Of a stretch of 64,000 nucleotides of DNA, positions 17,757-24,854 are shown in pieces (position 1 is the stretch's first letter; the number at the start of each line of letters is the position of its first letter). Source of the DNA: RGIG5612 sp045598285. GTDB lineage: Bacteria; Bacillota; Clostridia; Lachnospirales; Lachnospiraceae. The DNA lies in assembly GCA_045598285.1 (NCBI GenBank), contig JAZLLU010000011.1, forward strand, positions 42,928 through 106,927, in the 5' to 3' direction. A model generated the notes under the pieces. The model had not been told where the DNA came from. It did no database searches and saw nothing but the letters and a program-made list of their open reading frames with translations. Made by a program: the position numbers and the translations under genes.

Positions 17757-19265
17757 TTGAATAAAAAATACGGACTTAAAAATTTTTCATATGGTATACT
17801 AGCGCAGGTAGTAACTATAGGCCTTGGAGTAATTATTCCAAGGCTTGTATTAGTTAACCTTGGTTCCGAGGCTAATGGATTATTAAGTTCTATTGGTAAT
17901 ATTTTAGGATATATGTCTCTTTTGGAAGCAGGTGTTGGAACAGCGACACTAAATGCTCTTTATAAACCAATTGGACAAAATGACCATAATTCTGTTAACA
18001 GAATTATGGCTGCGACAAATAAGTTTTATAAAAGAACAGGTAAGATATATCTAGTATTAGTTGTAATTTTATCTGTAGTATTTACACTTTTTATTGATTC
18101 ATCACTACCACGATTAACAATATTTATTGTTGTAATATTATCTGGCTTATCAGGTGTAATTAGTTATTTTTTTCAAGGAAAATTTAATATTTTACTTTCA
18201 GCAGAAGGTAAGGGTTATGTAACAACCAATATAACAACTATTATTTCAACATTAACTAGTGTTGGTAAAATAGTTCTTTTAGTAAACGGCTTTGATGTTA
18301 TAGCTTTGCAATTGCTTTATTTTGGTTTAAATCTTTTGCAAATGGTAATCATAGTTGTTTACATAAAGAAAAAATATAAATGGATTGACTTAAAGGTTGA
18401 ACCAGATTATGAAGCTATCTCACAAAAAAAAGCAGTTCTTGTGCATCAAATATCATCTTTAGTATTTAGTAATACAGATGTCTTGGTGTTAACAATTATA
18501 ACATCATTAAAACAAGTCAGTGTGTATTCAATGTATGCAATGATTTTTGGAATGGTAAAATCAATAGTTGTAGTTATTGTATATAGTTATGTATATTCCT
18601 TAGGCCAAAGTTATTCTGATAAAAAACGATTTTTAAAAATGTATGATACCTTTGAGGTATATAGTTTAGCAATTTCTTCAGCCGCGTTTTGTATTACAGG
18701 AATTTTATTGACTCCATTTTTGAAATTATATACAGCAGGCGTAAATGATATTACATATGTGGATAAATATTTACCATGGCTTTTTGTAGTATTTTATTTA
18801 TTGCATAATGGAAGAACGTCATCAGCAAATTTGATTAACATTGCTCAAGAATTTGAAAATACAAAATGGAGAGCAATTTTAGAAAGCATTATTAATATTG
18901 TTGCCTCAATTGTTTTGACAATTTTCTTTGGCGTTTATGGTGTTGTTTTAGGAACAATAGCGGCATTGTTATATAGAACAAATGATATGATTATTTATTC
19001 GGGGAAAATATTAAAAAGGTCCTGTTTGGTAACTTACAAAAGATGGCTAATAAATGTGGCTTTAGTAGCTGTTATTTCTTTTATATGTATGCGATTTAAT
19101 TTTGATTTATCGAATTATGGATACTTGGTTATTTATGGAATAGCTTTATTAGTTGTTATTTTACCAATCTTTATAATTGTTAATTCTTTGTTAGAAAAAG
19201 ACTGTGCAAAATATGCAAAAAATGTAGTAAAGAGTATATTAAAAACAAGATTTTCAAAATCGTAA
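17757..19265 (+). CDS. Wzx-type polysaccharide flippase
   Basis: Polytopic membrane protein of 502 residues with 12-14 hydrophobic segments. It belongs to the oligosaccharide flippase/MOP exporter superfamily, which flips lipid-linked repeat units across the membrane. The N-terminal NFSYGILAQVVTIGLGVIIPRLVLVNLGSEANGLLSSIGNILGYMSLLEAGVGTA pattern is typical. The start is TTG at 17757 with no in-frame ATG nearby; the upstream site is a weak AAAGA. The gene is 9 bp after the GT2 stop. It pairs with the EpsG-like polymerase. Confidence 0.88.
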   Translation: MNKKYGLKNFSYGILAQVVTIGLGVIIPRLVLVNLGSEANGLLSSIGNILGYMSLLEAGVGTATLNALYKPIGQNDHNSVNRIMAATNKFYKRTGKIYLVLVVILSVVFTLFIDSSLPRLTIFIVVILSGLSGVISYFFQGKFNILLSAEGKGYVTTNITTIISTLTSVGKIVLLVNGFDVIALQLLYFGLNLLQMVIIVVYIKKKYKWIDLKVEPDYEAISQKKAVLVHQISSLVFSNTDVLVLTIITSLKQVSVYSMYAMIFGMVKSIVVVIVYSYVYSLGQSYSDKKRFLKMYDTFEVYSLAISSAAFCITGILLTPFLKLYTAGVNDITYVDKYLPWLFVVFYLLHNGRTSSANLINIAQEFENTKWRAILESIINIVASIVLTIFFGVYGVVLGTIAALLYRTNDMIIYSGKILKRSCLVTYKRWLINVALVAVISFICMRFNFDLSNYGYLVIYGIALLVVILPIFIIVNSLLEKDCAKYAKNVVKSILKTRFSKS

Positions 19266-19268
19266 ATT

Positions 19269-20417
19269 ATGAAAATAGGAATCCTAGCTTATAGACAATA
19301 CCCATATATATCAGCAAATACCGCCATAGCGTATTCTATAGGAAATCAGCTATCGGGGGGGGTGGACTCCTGCGAAGTTATTTATATTGGATACAAGCAA
19401 GAAGACAAACAAAATGATGTATTTGAGTATGAAGGAAGTAAGATTAGATTTTTTAATAATGATATTGAACCAAAATTAAATAGGGTTCAAAATTATATTC
19501 ATAAGATATTAGGAGATAAGGTTAGGCTAAATAAATATTCAAAAGGGCTGTCTCAAATAGTTACGGAAGAAAAGGTGGATGCCATAGTTTGTTGCATTGC
19601 GCCAGTTGATGATGCATTAATAGTTTACTATGCAAACTTAAAAATCCCAGTTATTCTTTATCAGTTAGATCCATATTATAATCTTAATGATGAAATAAAC
19701 ATCCAAAAGAAAAAACAATTTATTGAAATAGTTAATAAATGTAAGCATGTTTTTACAACTGAACTTCTATATGAAGAATATAAAAACGATAGTGACTTTG
19801 ATGATATCATTTCAAAGATATCAGTAGTACAGTTTCCAAAAATTGATAAACAAAAATATACAAGCACAAGAAAAGAGAAAGATGAAAAAATTACTTTTTT
19901 GTATGCGGGAACATTATATAAAGGTATTCGTAATCCACAAATGTTAATTGAATTAAAAGATATTTTACCAAATAATTTCGAAGTAGTATTTTGTGGTGGA
20001 TGTGATGATTTAGAATCAGAAGAAGTACTTAAAAGAGTAGGTATAAAATGTTTGGGATATTTGTCGCAAGAGGAATTATTAAATGAATACAAAAAAGCAG
20101 ACATACTTATTAATATAGGTAATAGTGTGAAAAACCAAATGGGTAGTAAAATAATTGATTATATATCAACGGGTAAGCCAATATTAAATATTTATCAATT
20201 TAAAAACTGTCCAACGATTAAAGCACTAGAAAAATATGACAATGTAATAAATATGCACAGCGAAGAATTAAAACAAGAAATAACAAAAAATAAAATGGAA
20301 GAGTTTTGTAAAAATAATAAAAGAAAAATTATTCCTTGGGAAGAAATTTATAATAATTATAATGAATATACTCCGGAATATGTTTCAAAACAAATTCAAA
20401 AAAGCATAAATGAATAA
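19269..20417 (+). CDS. Glycosyltransferase (GT4-like) with internal G8 run
   Basis: 382-residue protein with a GT-B layout. The N-terminal half begins MKIGILAYRQYPYISANTAIAYSI. The donor half opens with ITFLYAGTLYKGIRNPQMLIEL near 205 and includes VVFCGGCDDL, LGYLSQEELLNEYKKADILINIGN and SKIIDYISTGKPIL, which stands in for the usual EX7E loop. Assignment to a specific family is less certain than for the other enzymes. Eight G at 19355-19362 encode part of Leu-Ser-Gly-Gly-Val; losing one G would give a stop about 40 codons later by my reading. Confidence 0.75.
   Translation: MKIGILAYRQYPYISANTAIAYSIGNQLSGGVDSCEVIYIGYKQEDKQNDVFEYEGSKIRFFNNDIEPKLNRVQNYIHKILGDKVRLNKYSKGLSQIVTEEKVDAIVCCIAPVDDALIVYYANLKIPVILYQLDPYYNLNDEINIQKKKQFIEIVNKCKHVFTTELLYEEYKNDSDFDDIISKISVVQFPKIDKQKYTSTRKEKDEKITFLYAGTLYKGIRNPQMLIELKDILPNNFEVVFCGGCDDLESEEVLKRVGIKCLGYLSQEELLNEYKKADILINIGNSVKNQMGSKIIDYISTGKPILNIYQFKNCPTIKALEKYDNVINMHSEELKQEITKNKMEEFCKNNKRKIIPWEEIYNNYNEYTPEYVSKQIQKSINE
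19355..19362 (+). repeat. G8 homopolymer inside a glycosyltransferase gene
   Basis: Eight consecutive G on the coding strand near codon 30, read TCG GGG GGG GTG. The gene is open in the sequenced state. Position near the 5' end means a slip would remove nearly the whole protein. Confidence 0.95.
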
Positions 20418-20423
20418 TAACAT

Positions 20424-21317
20424 ATGAAAAATATTGCTTTTGTTATCTTAAACTATAATGATTCTGAAACAACCATAAAGTTGGTTGATGATATTTGTTT
20501 ATGGAATGATAATGAATTTAAGTATAATATTGTTATTGTTGATAATCGCTCTACGGATGAATCATTTAATATATTATTTAATAAATATGTAAATGATTCA
20601 TTAATTACAGTTTTACAAGCAGATAAAAATGGTGGTTATTCATATGGGAACAATCTCGGCGCTTTTTATTCAATTAAACATTTTTCACCAGATTATATTG
20701 CAATATGTAATCCGGATATTAAAGTTGAGCAAAGTACAATAACAAAAATTCTTAATACTTTTGAGTTGGACGAAAAAATTGCCGTTGTTGCGCCTGCAAT
20801 GAAAAAATTGGATGGGGAGGCAATAAATTGCAATTCAAATAATATTCCAACATATAAAGATGATTTAGTTGATTGCTTCGCCTCAATTTATCCCAAATTA
20901 ATTAAAAATAAAGTAAAAGAAAATGATGTATATAAGTCTTGCAATAATCTTTTAGTTACTCAGACGGTTCCAGGTTCATTTTTCTTAATAAAAACAAAAG
21001 TATTTGAAGAGATAAAAGGATTTGATGATAATGTCTTTTTGTTTTGTGAAGAAAGAATATTAGGTCGTAAGTTATTAGAAAAAAATTATATTTCTATTAG
21101 TCAAACCGATATTACTTTTATACATGAACATAGCAAAACAATTAGAAAGAACATTGATATTATCAATTCACAGAAAATTCTATATCAATCTAGACTATAT
21201 TATGAACAGAATTATAATAAAGTTAGATGCGTAAGCTTATTGTTTTTGAAACTTTGTATGAAAATATCAATAGCTTTTTTATATATGCTAGGATGTATAA
21301 AAAAACAAGCAAAATGA
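20424..21317 (+). CDS. Glycosyltransferase family 2 (rhamnosyltransferase-like)
   Basis: 297-residue GT-A enzyme. IAFVILNYNDSETTIKLVDDI, YNIVIVDNRSTDESF, NGGYSYGNNLGAFY and IAICNPDIKVEQSTI follow the WbbL-like group, with NPD in place of the DXD motif. VPGSFFLIKTKVFEEIKGFDDNVFLFCEERILGRKL matches the acceptor-side motif. WbbL-like enzymes often transfer rhamnose, but no dTDP-rhamnose genes are in the window. The C-terminus has a hydrophobic stretch (about 270-290). It overlaps the next gene by 4 bp. Confidence 0.87.
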   Translation: MKNIAFVILNYNDSETTIKLVDDICLWNDNEFKYNIVIVDNRSTDESFNILFNKYVNDSLITVLQADKNGGYSYGNNLGAFYSIKHFSPDYIAICNPDIKVEQSTITKILNTFELDEKIAVVAPAMKKLDGEAINCNSNNIPTYKDDLVDCFASIYPKLIKNKVKENDVYKSCNNLLVTQTVPGSFFLIKTKVFEEIKGFDDNVFLFCEERILGRKLLEKNYISISQTDITFIHEHSKTIRKNIDIINSQKILYQSRLYYEQNYNKVRCVSLLFLKLCMKISIAFLYMLGCIKKQAK

Positions 21318-21913
21318 AAATTATTACAAAAATAAAAATAAAACTTAATATGAAAAAACTAAAAAAATCATTCAAGTCTTTTGGTGAATTGAGTGGTTTT
21401 GGTTCTCTAGGATATGGAAATGATTGCCATATTCAAGGGAATCAATATATTAGCATCGGGAATCATTCTTGGATAGGACATAGTTCATCGATATGTGTTT
21501 TAGAAAGTAAAGTGGGGGGGGTACACCAAAATCTGCCACAGCTTAGTATAGGGGATAATGTTAAGGTAACATCAAATCTAAAAGTTACATGTGCAGAAAA
21601 TATTGTTATAGAGGATAATGTTTTGATTGCTCCATATGTGTTTATTACGGATCTCAACCATGGAATGGATCCAACAGTAGAAGAAGGATATTCAAATCAA
21701 CCGCTTATAACAAAGAAAGTTTTTATAGGAAATGGCGTTTGGCTAGGTCAACAAGTTTGCGTATTGCCAGGAGTATCAATAGGAGAACATGCTATTATTG
21801 GAGCTGGCAGTGTAGTTACACATAATATACCACCATACACAATAGCAGCTGGTTGTCCAGCAAAACCAATAAAAAAATGGAACTTTGAAAAGAAAGAATG
21901 GGAAAGGTGTTAA
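21314..21913 (+). CDS. Hexapeptide-repeat O-acetyltransferase with internal G8 run
   Basis: About 199 residues with left-handed beta-helix turns from HIQGNQYISIGNHSWIGH to VFIGNGVWLGQQVCVLPGVSIGEHAIIGAGSVVTHNIPPYTIAAGCPAKPIKKW. The catalytic His is probably in ITDLNHGMDP. It is of the WbbJ/WcaF-like acetyltransferase type. A longer frame reaches 21227, but ATG 21314 overlaps the upstream stop as ATGA and is preferred. Eight G at 21514-21521 (Val-Gly-Gly-Val) lie mid-domain. It is the last intact gene of the capsule operon. Confidence 0.88.
   Translation: MKIITKIKIKLNMKKLKKSFKSFGELSGFGSLGYGNDCHIQGNQYISIGNHSWIGHSSSICVLESKVGGVHQNLPQLSIGDNVKVTSNLKVTCAENIVIEDNVLIAPYVFITDLNHGMDPTVEEGYSNQPLITKKVFIGNGVWLGQQVCVLPGVSIGEHAIIGAGSVVTHNIPPYTIAAGCPAKPIKKWNFEKKEWERC
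21514..21521 (+). repeat. G8 homopolymer inside an acetyltransferase gene
   Basis: Eight consecutive G on the coding strand, read GTG GGG GGG GTA. It is the third long G run in 4.5 kb of the same operon. Confidence 0.95.
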
Positions 21914-21923
21914 GCTTTTATGA

Positions 21924-22130
21924 TTCAATAAATGGCTTAGTATTTTAATAAAGGAAAAACCTTGGAAGGTAATAAATATCATTGCGCTTGCAGCAATGAT
22001 TTTTGTTATTCTGGCGTTAGGCAGATGCGAAATTGATGATGTTATTATGAATACGATAGGCGTTGCTATTGGAGCCTTGGCATACAAAATCAGCGGAACA
22101 TGTAAGAAACCAGCTGAGAAAAAGAACTAA
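21924..22130 (+). pseudogene. VanZ-family gene remnant (internally deleted)
   Basis: An open frame without a proper start. It reads like the start of a VanZ protein (WLSILIKEKPWKVINIIALA, then AMIFVI) joined directly to the VanZ C-terminal motif LALGRCEIDDVIMNTIGVAI. The central part of the family is missing. From about 22014 it is nearly identical to the second vanZ fragment at 24425-24550. It lies just after the capsule operon, in the same direction, so an intact vanZ was probably once the last gene. VanZ proteins are small membrane proteins of unclear function. Confidence 0.75.
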
Positions 22131-22199
22131 ATCGGAGGCAAAGTCCCCTAAAAAAATTTTTAAACGTCAGAAAGGGGCTTTTGCCTCCGAATTTCTATA
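22116..22199 (+). repeat. Hairpin repeat R1
   Basis: Inverted arms at 22132-22149 (TCGGAGGCAAAGTCCCCT) and 22173-22190 enclose an A/T-rich loop of about 23 nt. The arms match with two differences, one of them a G-U pair. The first 62 nt (22116-22177) recur identically at 23163-23224 (R2). The arms extend weakly into flanking AAAT/ATTT. It could work as a poor terminator for the operon, but there is no real U run after it, and its repetition suggests a mobile or recombination-derived element. Confidence 0.85.
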
Positions 22200-22263
22200 A
22201 AATATGAACCAAGGCAAAGTTTTTACACTTTAAAACAGACCTTAAAACAGATTTATAAAATAG

Positions 22264-22292
22264 TTGATAAATCAAATGCTTGCTAATACAAT
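22264..22292 (+). promoter_or_regulatory. Promoter of the toxin-antitoxin pair
   Basis: TTGATA (22264-22269), 17 bp spacer, TACAAT (22287-22292). It sits 56 bp before the antitoxin ATG. Confidence 0.6.
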
Positions 22293-22302
22293 GTGAATAG
22301 AA

Positions 22303-22325
22303 GTATGTTAATTTATAAAACATAC
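22303..22325. promoter_or_regulatory. Inverted repeat, candidate antitoxin operator
   Basis: GTATGTT and AACATAC form a perfect 7 bp dyad with a 9 bp AT spacer, just downstream of the -10 box. Autorepression by antitoxin or complex is usual for such pairs; binding here is inference. Confidence 0.5.
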
Positions 22326-22347
22326 AACAATAAAGGGGGTGTTAGAT

Positions 22348-22542
22348 ATGGCTACTTCAAGTATTACTAAGAATTTTGTCGTTTCCGGTAAAAAACAAGC
22401 AAAGATGTTTGTCGATGCCATTGAAAATTCATATCAAGAATCTCTCCATAGAACTTCAGAACCAGACTTAAAGATTACTCGCTTAAAAAACGCAAACGAT
22501 ATTAAAAATTTTATGGCAAAAAGGAATAAGTCAAATGCTTAA
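22348..22542 (+). CDS. Putative antitoxin
   Basis: Small protein of 64 residues beginning MATSSITKNFVVSGKKQAKM, with a charged C-terminus ending KNFMAKRNKSNA. The ATG at 22348 is chosen over an upstream one at 22339 because AAAGGGGGTG lies just before it at good spacing. It overlaps the following GNAT gene by 8 bp (ATGCTTAA). Size, order, overlap, own promoter and operator-like dyad all fit the antitoxin of a type II pair. I recall similar small proteins beside GNAT genes in Clostridia but cannot check. The DNA-binding fold is not obvious from the sequence. Confidence 0.6.
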   Translation: MATSSITKNFVVSGKKQAKMFVDAIENSYQESLHRTSEPDLKITRLKNANDIKNFMAKRNKSNA

Positions 22543-23143
22543 TGACGTAACAGTCTTTAACATTCGTGAATATTTGTCCAGTGACGATAAAATTCTCGGA
22601 GAAGAACAGTTGTAACAAGTTCTCTCCGAGTTTTCATGTTGTAAGAATATGGATGTTGAAAGATTTTTGAAAGAGCAATCAATTAATTTTACAAAGAAAA
22701 ATCAATCAGTTACATATTTAGTATTTTCAAACGAAGATGCTGAGTTAGTAGGATACTTTACACTTACAATAAAGCCTATTTGTGTAAATTCAAATGATTT
22801 TAGTAATACAATGAAACGTAAGATTGCAAGAGTAAGTGAACTAGATGAACCCACAAATACATACACGCTATCCGCTTATCTTATTGCTCAAATAGGAAAA
22901 AATTTTGCTAATAATGCAAATAAAAAAATTACAGGAGAACAGTTATTACAGGCAGCAATTGAAACAATAAAAGAACTGCAATATATGGCAGGAGGAATGG
23001 TAGTGTTTTTAGAAGCAGAAGACAATGAAAAATTAATGCATTTTTATGAAGACGAAAATGGATTCAAACGTTTCTCAGTTAGACAAGTCAAATCTAAAAA
23101 TAAAGATAATCATGAGATGATACAGCTATTAAAAGTGTTATAG
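22535..23143 (+). pseudogene. GNAT acetyltransferase toxin gene interrupted by an in-frame stop
   Basis: Read from ATG 22535 the frame gives MLNDVTVFNIREYLSSDDKI..., meets TAA at 22613-22615 (codon 27), and continues open in the same frame to 23143. The downstream part has GNAT features: TYLVFSNEDAELVGYFTLTIKP, LSAYLIAQIGKNF, then LQYMAGGMVVFLEA and the closing LMHFYEDENGFKRF. A restart at ATG 22649 would give 164 residues without the first 38, and lacks a clear ribosome site. GNAT toxins of this layout acetylate charged tRNA in known cases (TacT); activity here is doubtful because of the stop. Confidence 0.7.
22595..22634 (+). terminator. Terminator-like hairpin inside the toxin gene
   Basis: Arms 22595-22607 (CTCGGAGAAGAAC) and 22619-22630 (GTTCTCTCCGAG) pair over 12 bp with one bulged A, followed by TTTT. 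The loop of 11 nt contains the in-frame TAA. It could attenuate transcription into the toxin. Confidence 0.6.
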
Positions 23144-23162
23144 TTTTGTTTTTAGCTATCTG

Positions 23163-23245
23163 GAGAAAAAGAACTAAATCGGAGGCAAAGTCCCCTAAAA
23201 AAATTTTTAAACGTCAGAAAGGGGACTTCGCCTCCGAATTTTATA
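23163..23245 (+). repeat. Hairpin repeat R2
   Basis: Arms at 23179-23196 and 23220-23237 match except one position. The first 62 nt are identical to R1. It starts 20 bp after the toxin gene, directly at the sequence that in R1 and R3 forms the end of the vanZ frame, so the toxin-antitoxin segment is bounded by direct copies of this element. Confidence 0.85.
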
Positions 23246-23324
23246 TAATGTGTATAAGAATCATCCCAAATAATATGAAAAATTAAATTAGCCACAGCAA
23301 AATTTCAAAAAAACAAACATATGT

Positions 23325-23353
23325 TCGACAATGCATTTGGAATGTGTTATAAT
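23325..23353 (+). promoter_or_regulatory. Promoter of the BRO-like gene
   Basis: TCGACA (23325-23330), 17 bp, TATAAT (23348-23353), with TGT before the -10 (extended -10). Confidence 0.7.
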
Positions 23354-23383
23354 TAAAAAAATAGATTAAGGATGGTATTTTTT

Positions 23384-24253
23384 ATGCTTCATGATGAAAA
23401 AATTGAAATATATGATAATTATGAAATACGAACAGCATGGGATGTGTTGGAAGAAGAATGGTATTTTTCAATAGTAGATATTGTAGGAGTACTTACAGAG
23501 CAGGCAACTTATGAAGGAGCAAGAGATTATTGGAAAGTATTAAAAAAACGCCTAAAGGATGAAGGGAATCAGTTGGTTACAAATTGTAACCAACTGAAAA
23601 TGAAGTCTCCAAAGGATGGAAAACGATATGCTACGGATGTCGCAACTACAGAACAAATTCTTCGTATAATACAGTCAATCCCATCGAAAAAGGCAGAACC
23701 TTTTAAGATGTGGTTAGCACAAATTGGCAGAGAAAGAATTGAAGAAACAATCGATCCAGAATTGGCAATGGAACGGGCTGTAGAGGTATATTCTAAAAAA
23801 GGATATCCAAGAGAGTGGATTAATCAACGGCTTCAATCCATACAGGTACGAAAGGAACTGACGGATGAATGGCAGAATCGTGGAATAAAAAAAGGTGTAG
23901 AGTATGCAATATTAACTAACGAGATAACAAAAGCTTGGTCAGGATTATCTACAAAACAATATAAAAAAATTAAAGGGTTAAAAAAAGAGAATTTAAGAGA
24001 CAATATGTCAACATTAGAATTGGTTCTTAATATGCTTGCAGAAGCGACAACTACGGAACTTTCAAAGTCGTTAGAACCACAAGGACTTGAAGAAAACAAA
24101 AATATTGCTCGCAGAGGTGGTCAGATTGCTGGTAACACGCGCAAAGAGATAGAAGAAAACACTGGGCAATCAGTTATTACATCAAAAAATGCAACAAATA
24201 TGAACACAATAGTCACAAAACTAATTGAAGAAAGTGATAAACAGATTACATAA
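23384..24253 (+). CDS. BRO-N/antirepressor-like protein
   Basis: About 289 residues. The N-terminal segment IRTAWDVLEEEWYFSIVDIVGVLTE, then ARDYWKVLKKRLKDEGNQ and RYATDVATTEQILRIIQSIPSKKAEPFKMWLAQIG, follows the BRO-N domain of phage antirepressors and chromosomal DinD-like proteins. The rest (from about 115) is charged and helical, including a predicted DNA-contacting ARRGGQIAGNTRKEIE stretch near the C-terminus. ATG 23384 is chosen because AAGGATGG lies 9 bp upstream, whereas ATG 23372 overlaps it. No phage genes surround it, so it is a solitary module. Function unknown; regulation or stress response is likely. Confidence 0.75.
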   Translation: MLHDEKIEIYDNYEIRTAWDVLEEEWYFSIVDIVGVLTEQATYEGARDYWKVLKKRLKDEGNQLVTNCNQLKMKSPKDGKRYATDVATTEQILRIIQSIPSKKAEPFKMWLAQIGRERIEETIDPELAMERAVEVYSKKGYPREWINQRLQSIQVRKELTDEWQNRGIKKGVEYAILTNEITKAWSGLSTKQYKKIKGLKKENLRDNMSTLELVLNMLAEATTTELSKSLEPQGLEENKNIARRGGQIAGNTRKEIEENTGQSVITSKNATNMNTIVTKLIEESDKQIT

Positions 24254-24528
24254 AAGAACAACCGGAGTTGTATCGCTCGATGCTTATGAACATATTCTTA
24301 TTTGTCCCTCTTGGCCTTGCGCTTCCCTTTACCTTACCTGCAAAATGGAAACATAATTTTCTTTGGGCGATATTAATAGGCCTTGCTTTTTCTTGCATCA
24401 TAGAAGCGCTTCAATATATTTTAGCATTAGGCAGATGCGAAATTGATGATGTTATTATGAATACAATAGGCGTTGCTATTGGCGCCTTGGCATACAAAAT
24501 CAGCGGAACATGTAAGAAAACTAGCTGA
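24253..24528 (+). pseudogene. VanZ-family gene fragment, 5' truncated
   Basis: Encodes the C-terminal two thirds of a VanZ domain: YRSMLMNIFLFVPLGLALPF, FLWAILIGLAFSCIIEALQY, then LALGRCEIDDVIMNTIGVAI. The start is missing; the frame runs straight out of the end of the BRO-like gene. A one-base insertion relative to the copy at 22130 changes the last residues to CKKTS. Copies one and two overlap only in the C-terminal third, so neither is complete and together they still lack some of the middle. Confidence 0.75.
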
Positions 24529-24608
24529 GAAAAAGAACTAAATCGGAGGCAAAACCCCCTAAAAATTTTAAATTTCTTCAAAATCCAGACATTCGCTCCA
24601 CTTCCATA
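24527..24608 (+). repeat. Composite repeat R3
   Basis: The first 27 nt equal R1/R2 (24527-24553). The right half, including TTCAAAATCCAGACATT at 24577-24593 and GCTCCACT, equals the right half of R4. The left and right arms no longer pair. It looks like a junction between two hairpin types. Confidence 0.75.
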
Positions 24609-24665
24609 GTAGTAGGCAGCAGGCGGACGAAATGTTTTGGCGGATGAGATTAGCTGCCGTAAATA

Positions 24666-24714
24666 GCGAAGCAAGGTGCGCGCCCATCCTTAGCGCTGGC
24701 ACCGCTAGCTTCGC
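24666..24714 (+). terminator. Two-step hairpin with T-rich tail
   Basis: GCGAAGC/GCTTCGC (7 bp) encloses GGTGC/GCACC (5 bp) across an asymmetric internal loop; GTTTCATTTTTATAA follows. It would fit a terminator for the fragment upstream. The 24529-24854 interval otherwise holds R3, the promoter and leader below, and no gene. Its GC-rich stretches differ from the surroundings. Confidence 0.5.
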
Positions 24715-24730
24715 GTTTCATTTTTATAAA

Positions 24731-24759
24731 TTGACCAATGACAAATAATCTAGTATATT
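24731..24759 (+). promoter_or_regulatory. Promoter of the nuclease-like gene
   Basis: TTGACC (24731-24736), 17 bp, TATATT (24754-24759). Transcription would start near 24766, exactly where the leader hairpins begin. Confidence 0.6.
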
Positions 24760-24765
24760 AATAAA

Positions 24766-24812
24766 GCACGTTCGTGCATTCGGGCGAATGCCCACCTTCG
24801 GCAGTATCTGCC
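24766..24812 (+). promoter_or_regulatory. Leader with three consecutive short hairpins
   Basis: GCACGTTCGTGC (24766-24777), ATTCGGGCGAAT (24778-24789) and GGCAGTATCTGCC (24800-24812) are perfect five-base-pair hairpins placed head to tail in the 5' untranslated region. They could stabilise the mRNA or be a protein-binding site. The role is unknown. Confidence 0.55.
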
Positions 24813-24854
24813 AAAATTTCTTTTTAAAATAAAATTTTATCGAAAGGCAAATCT

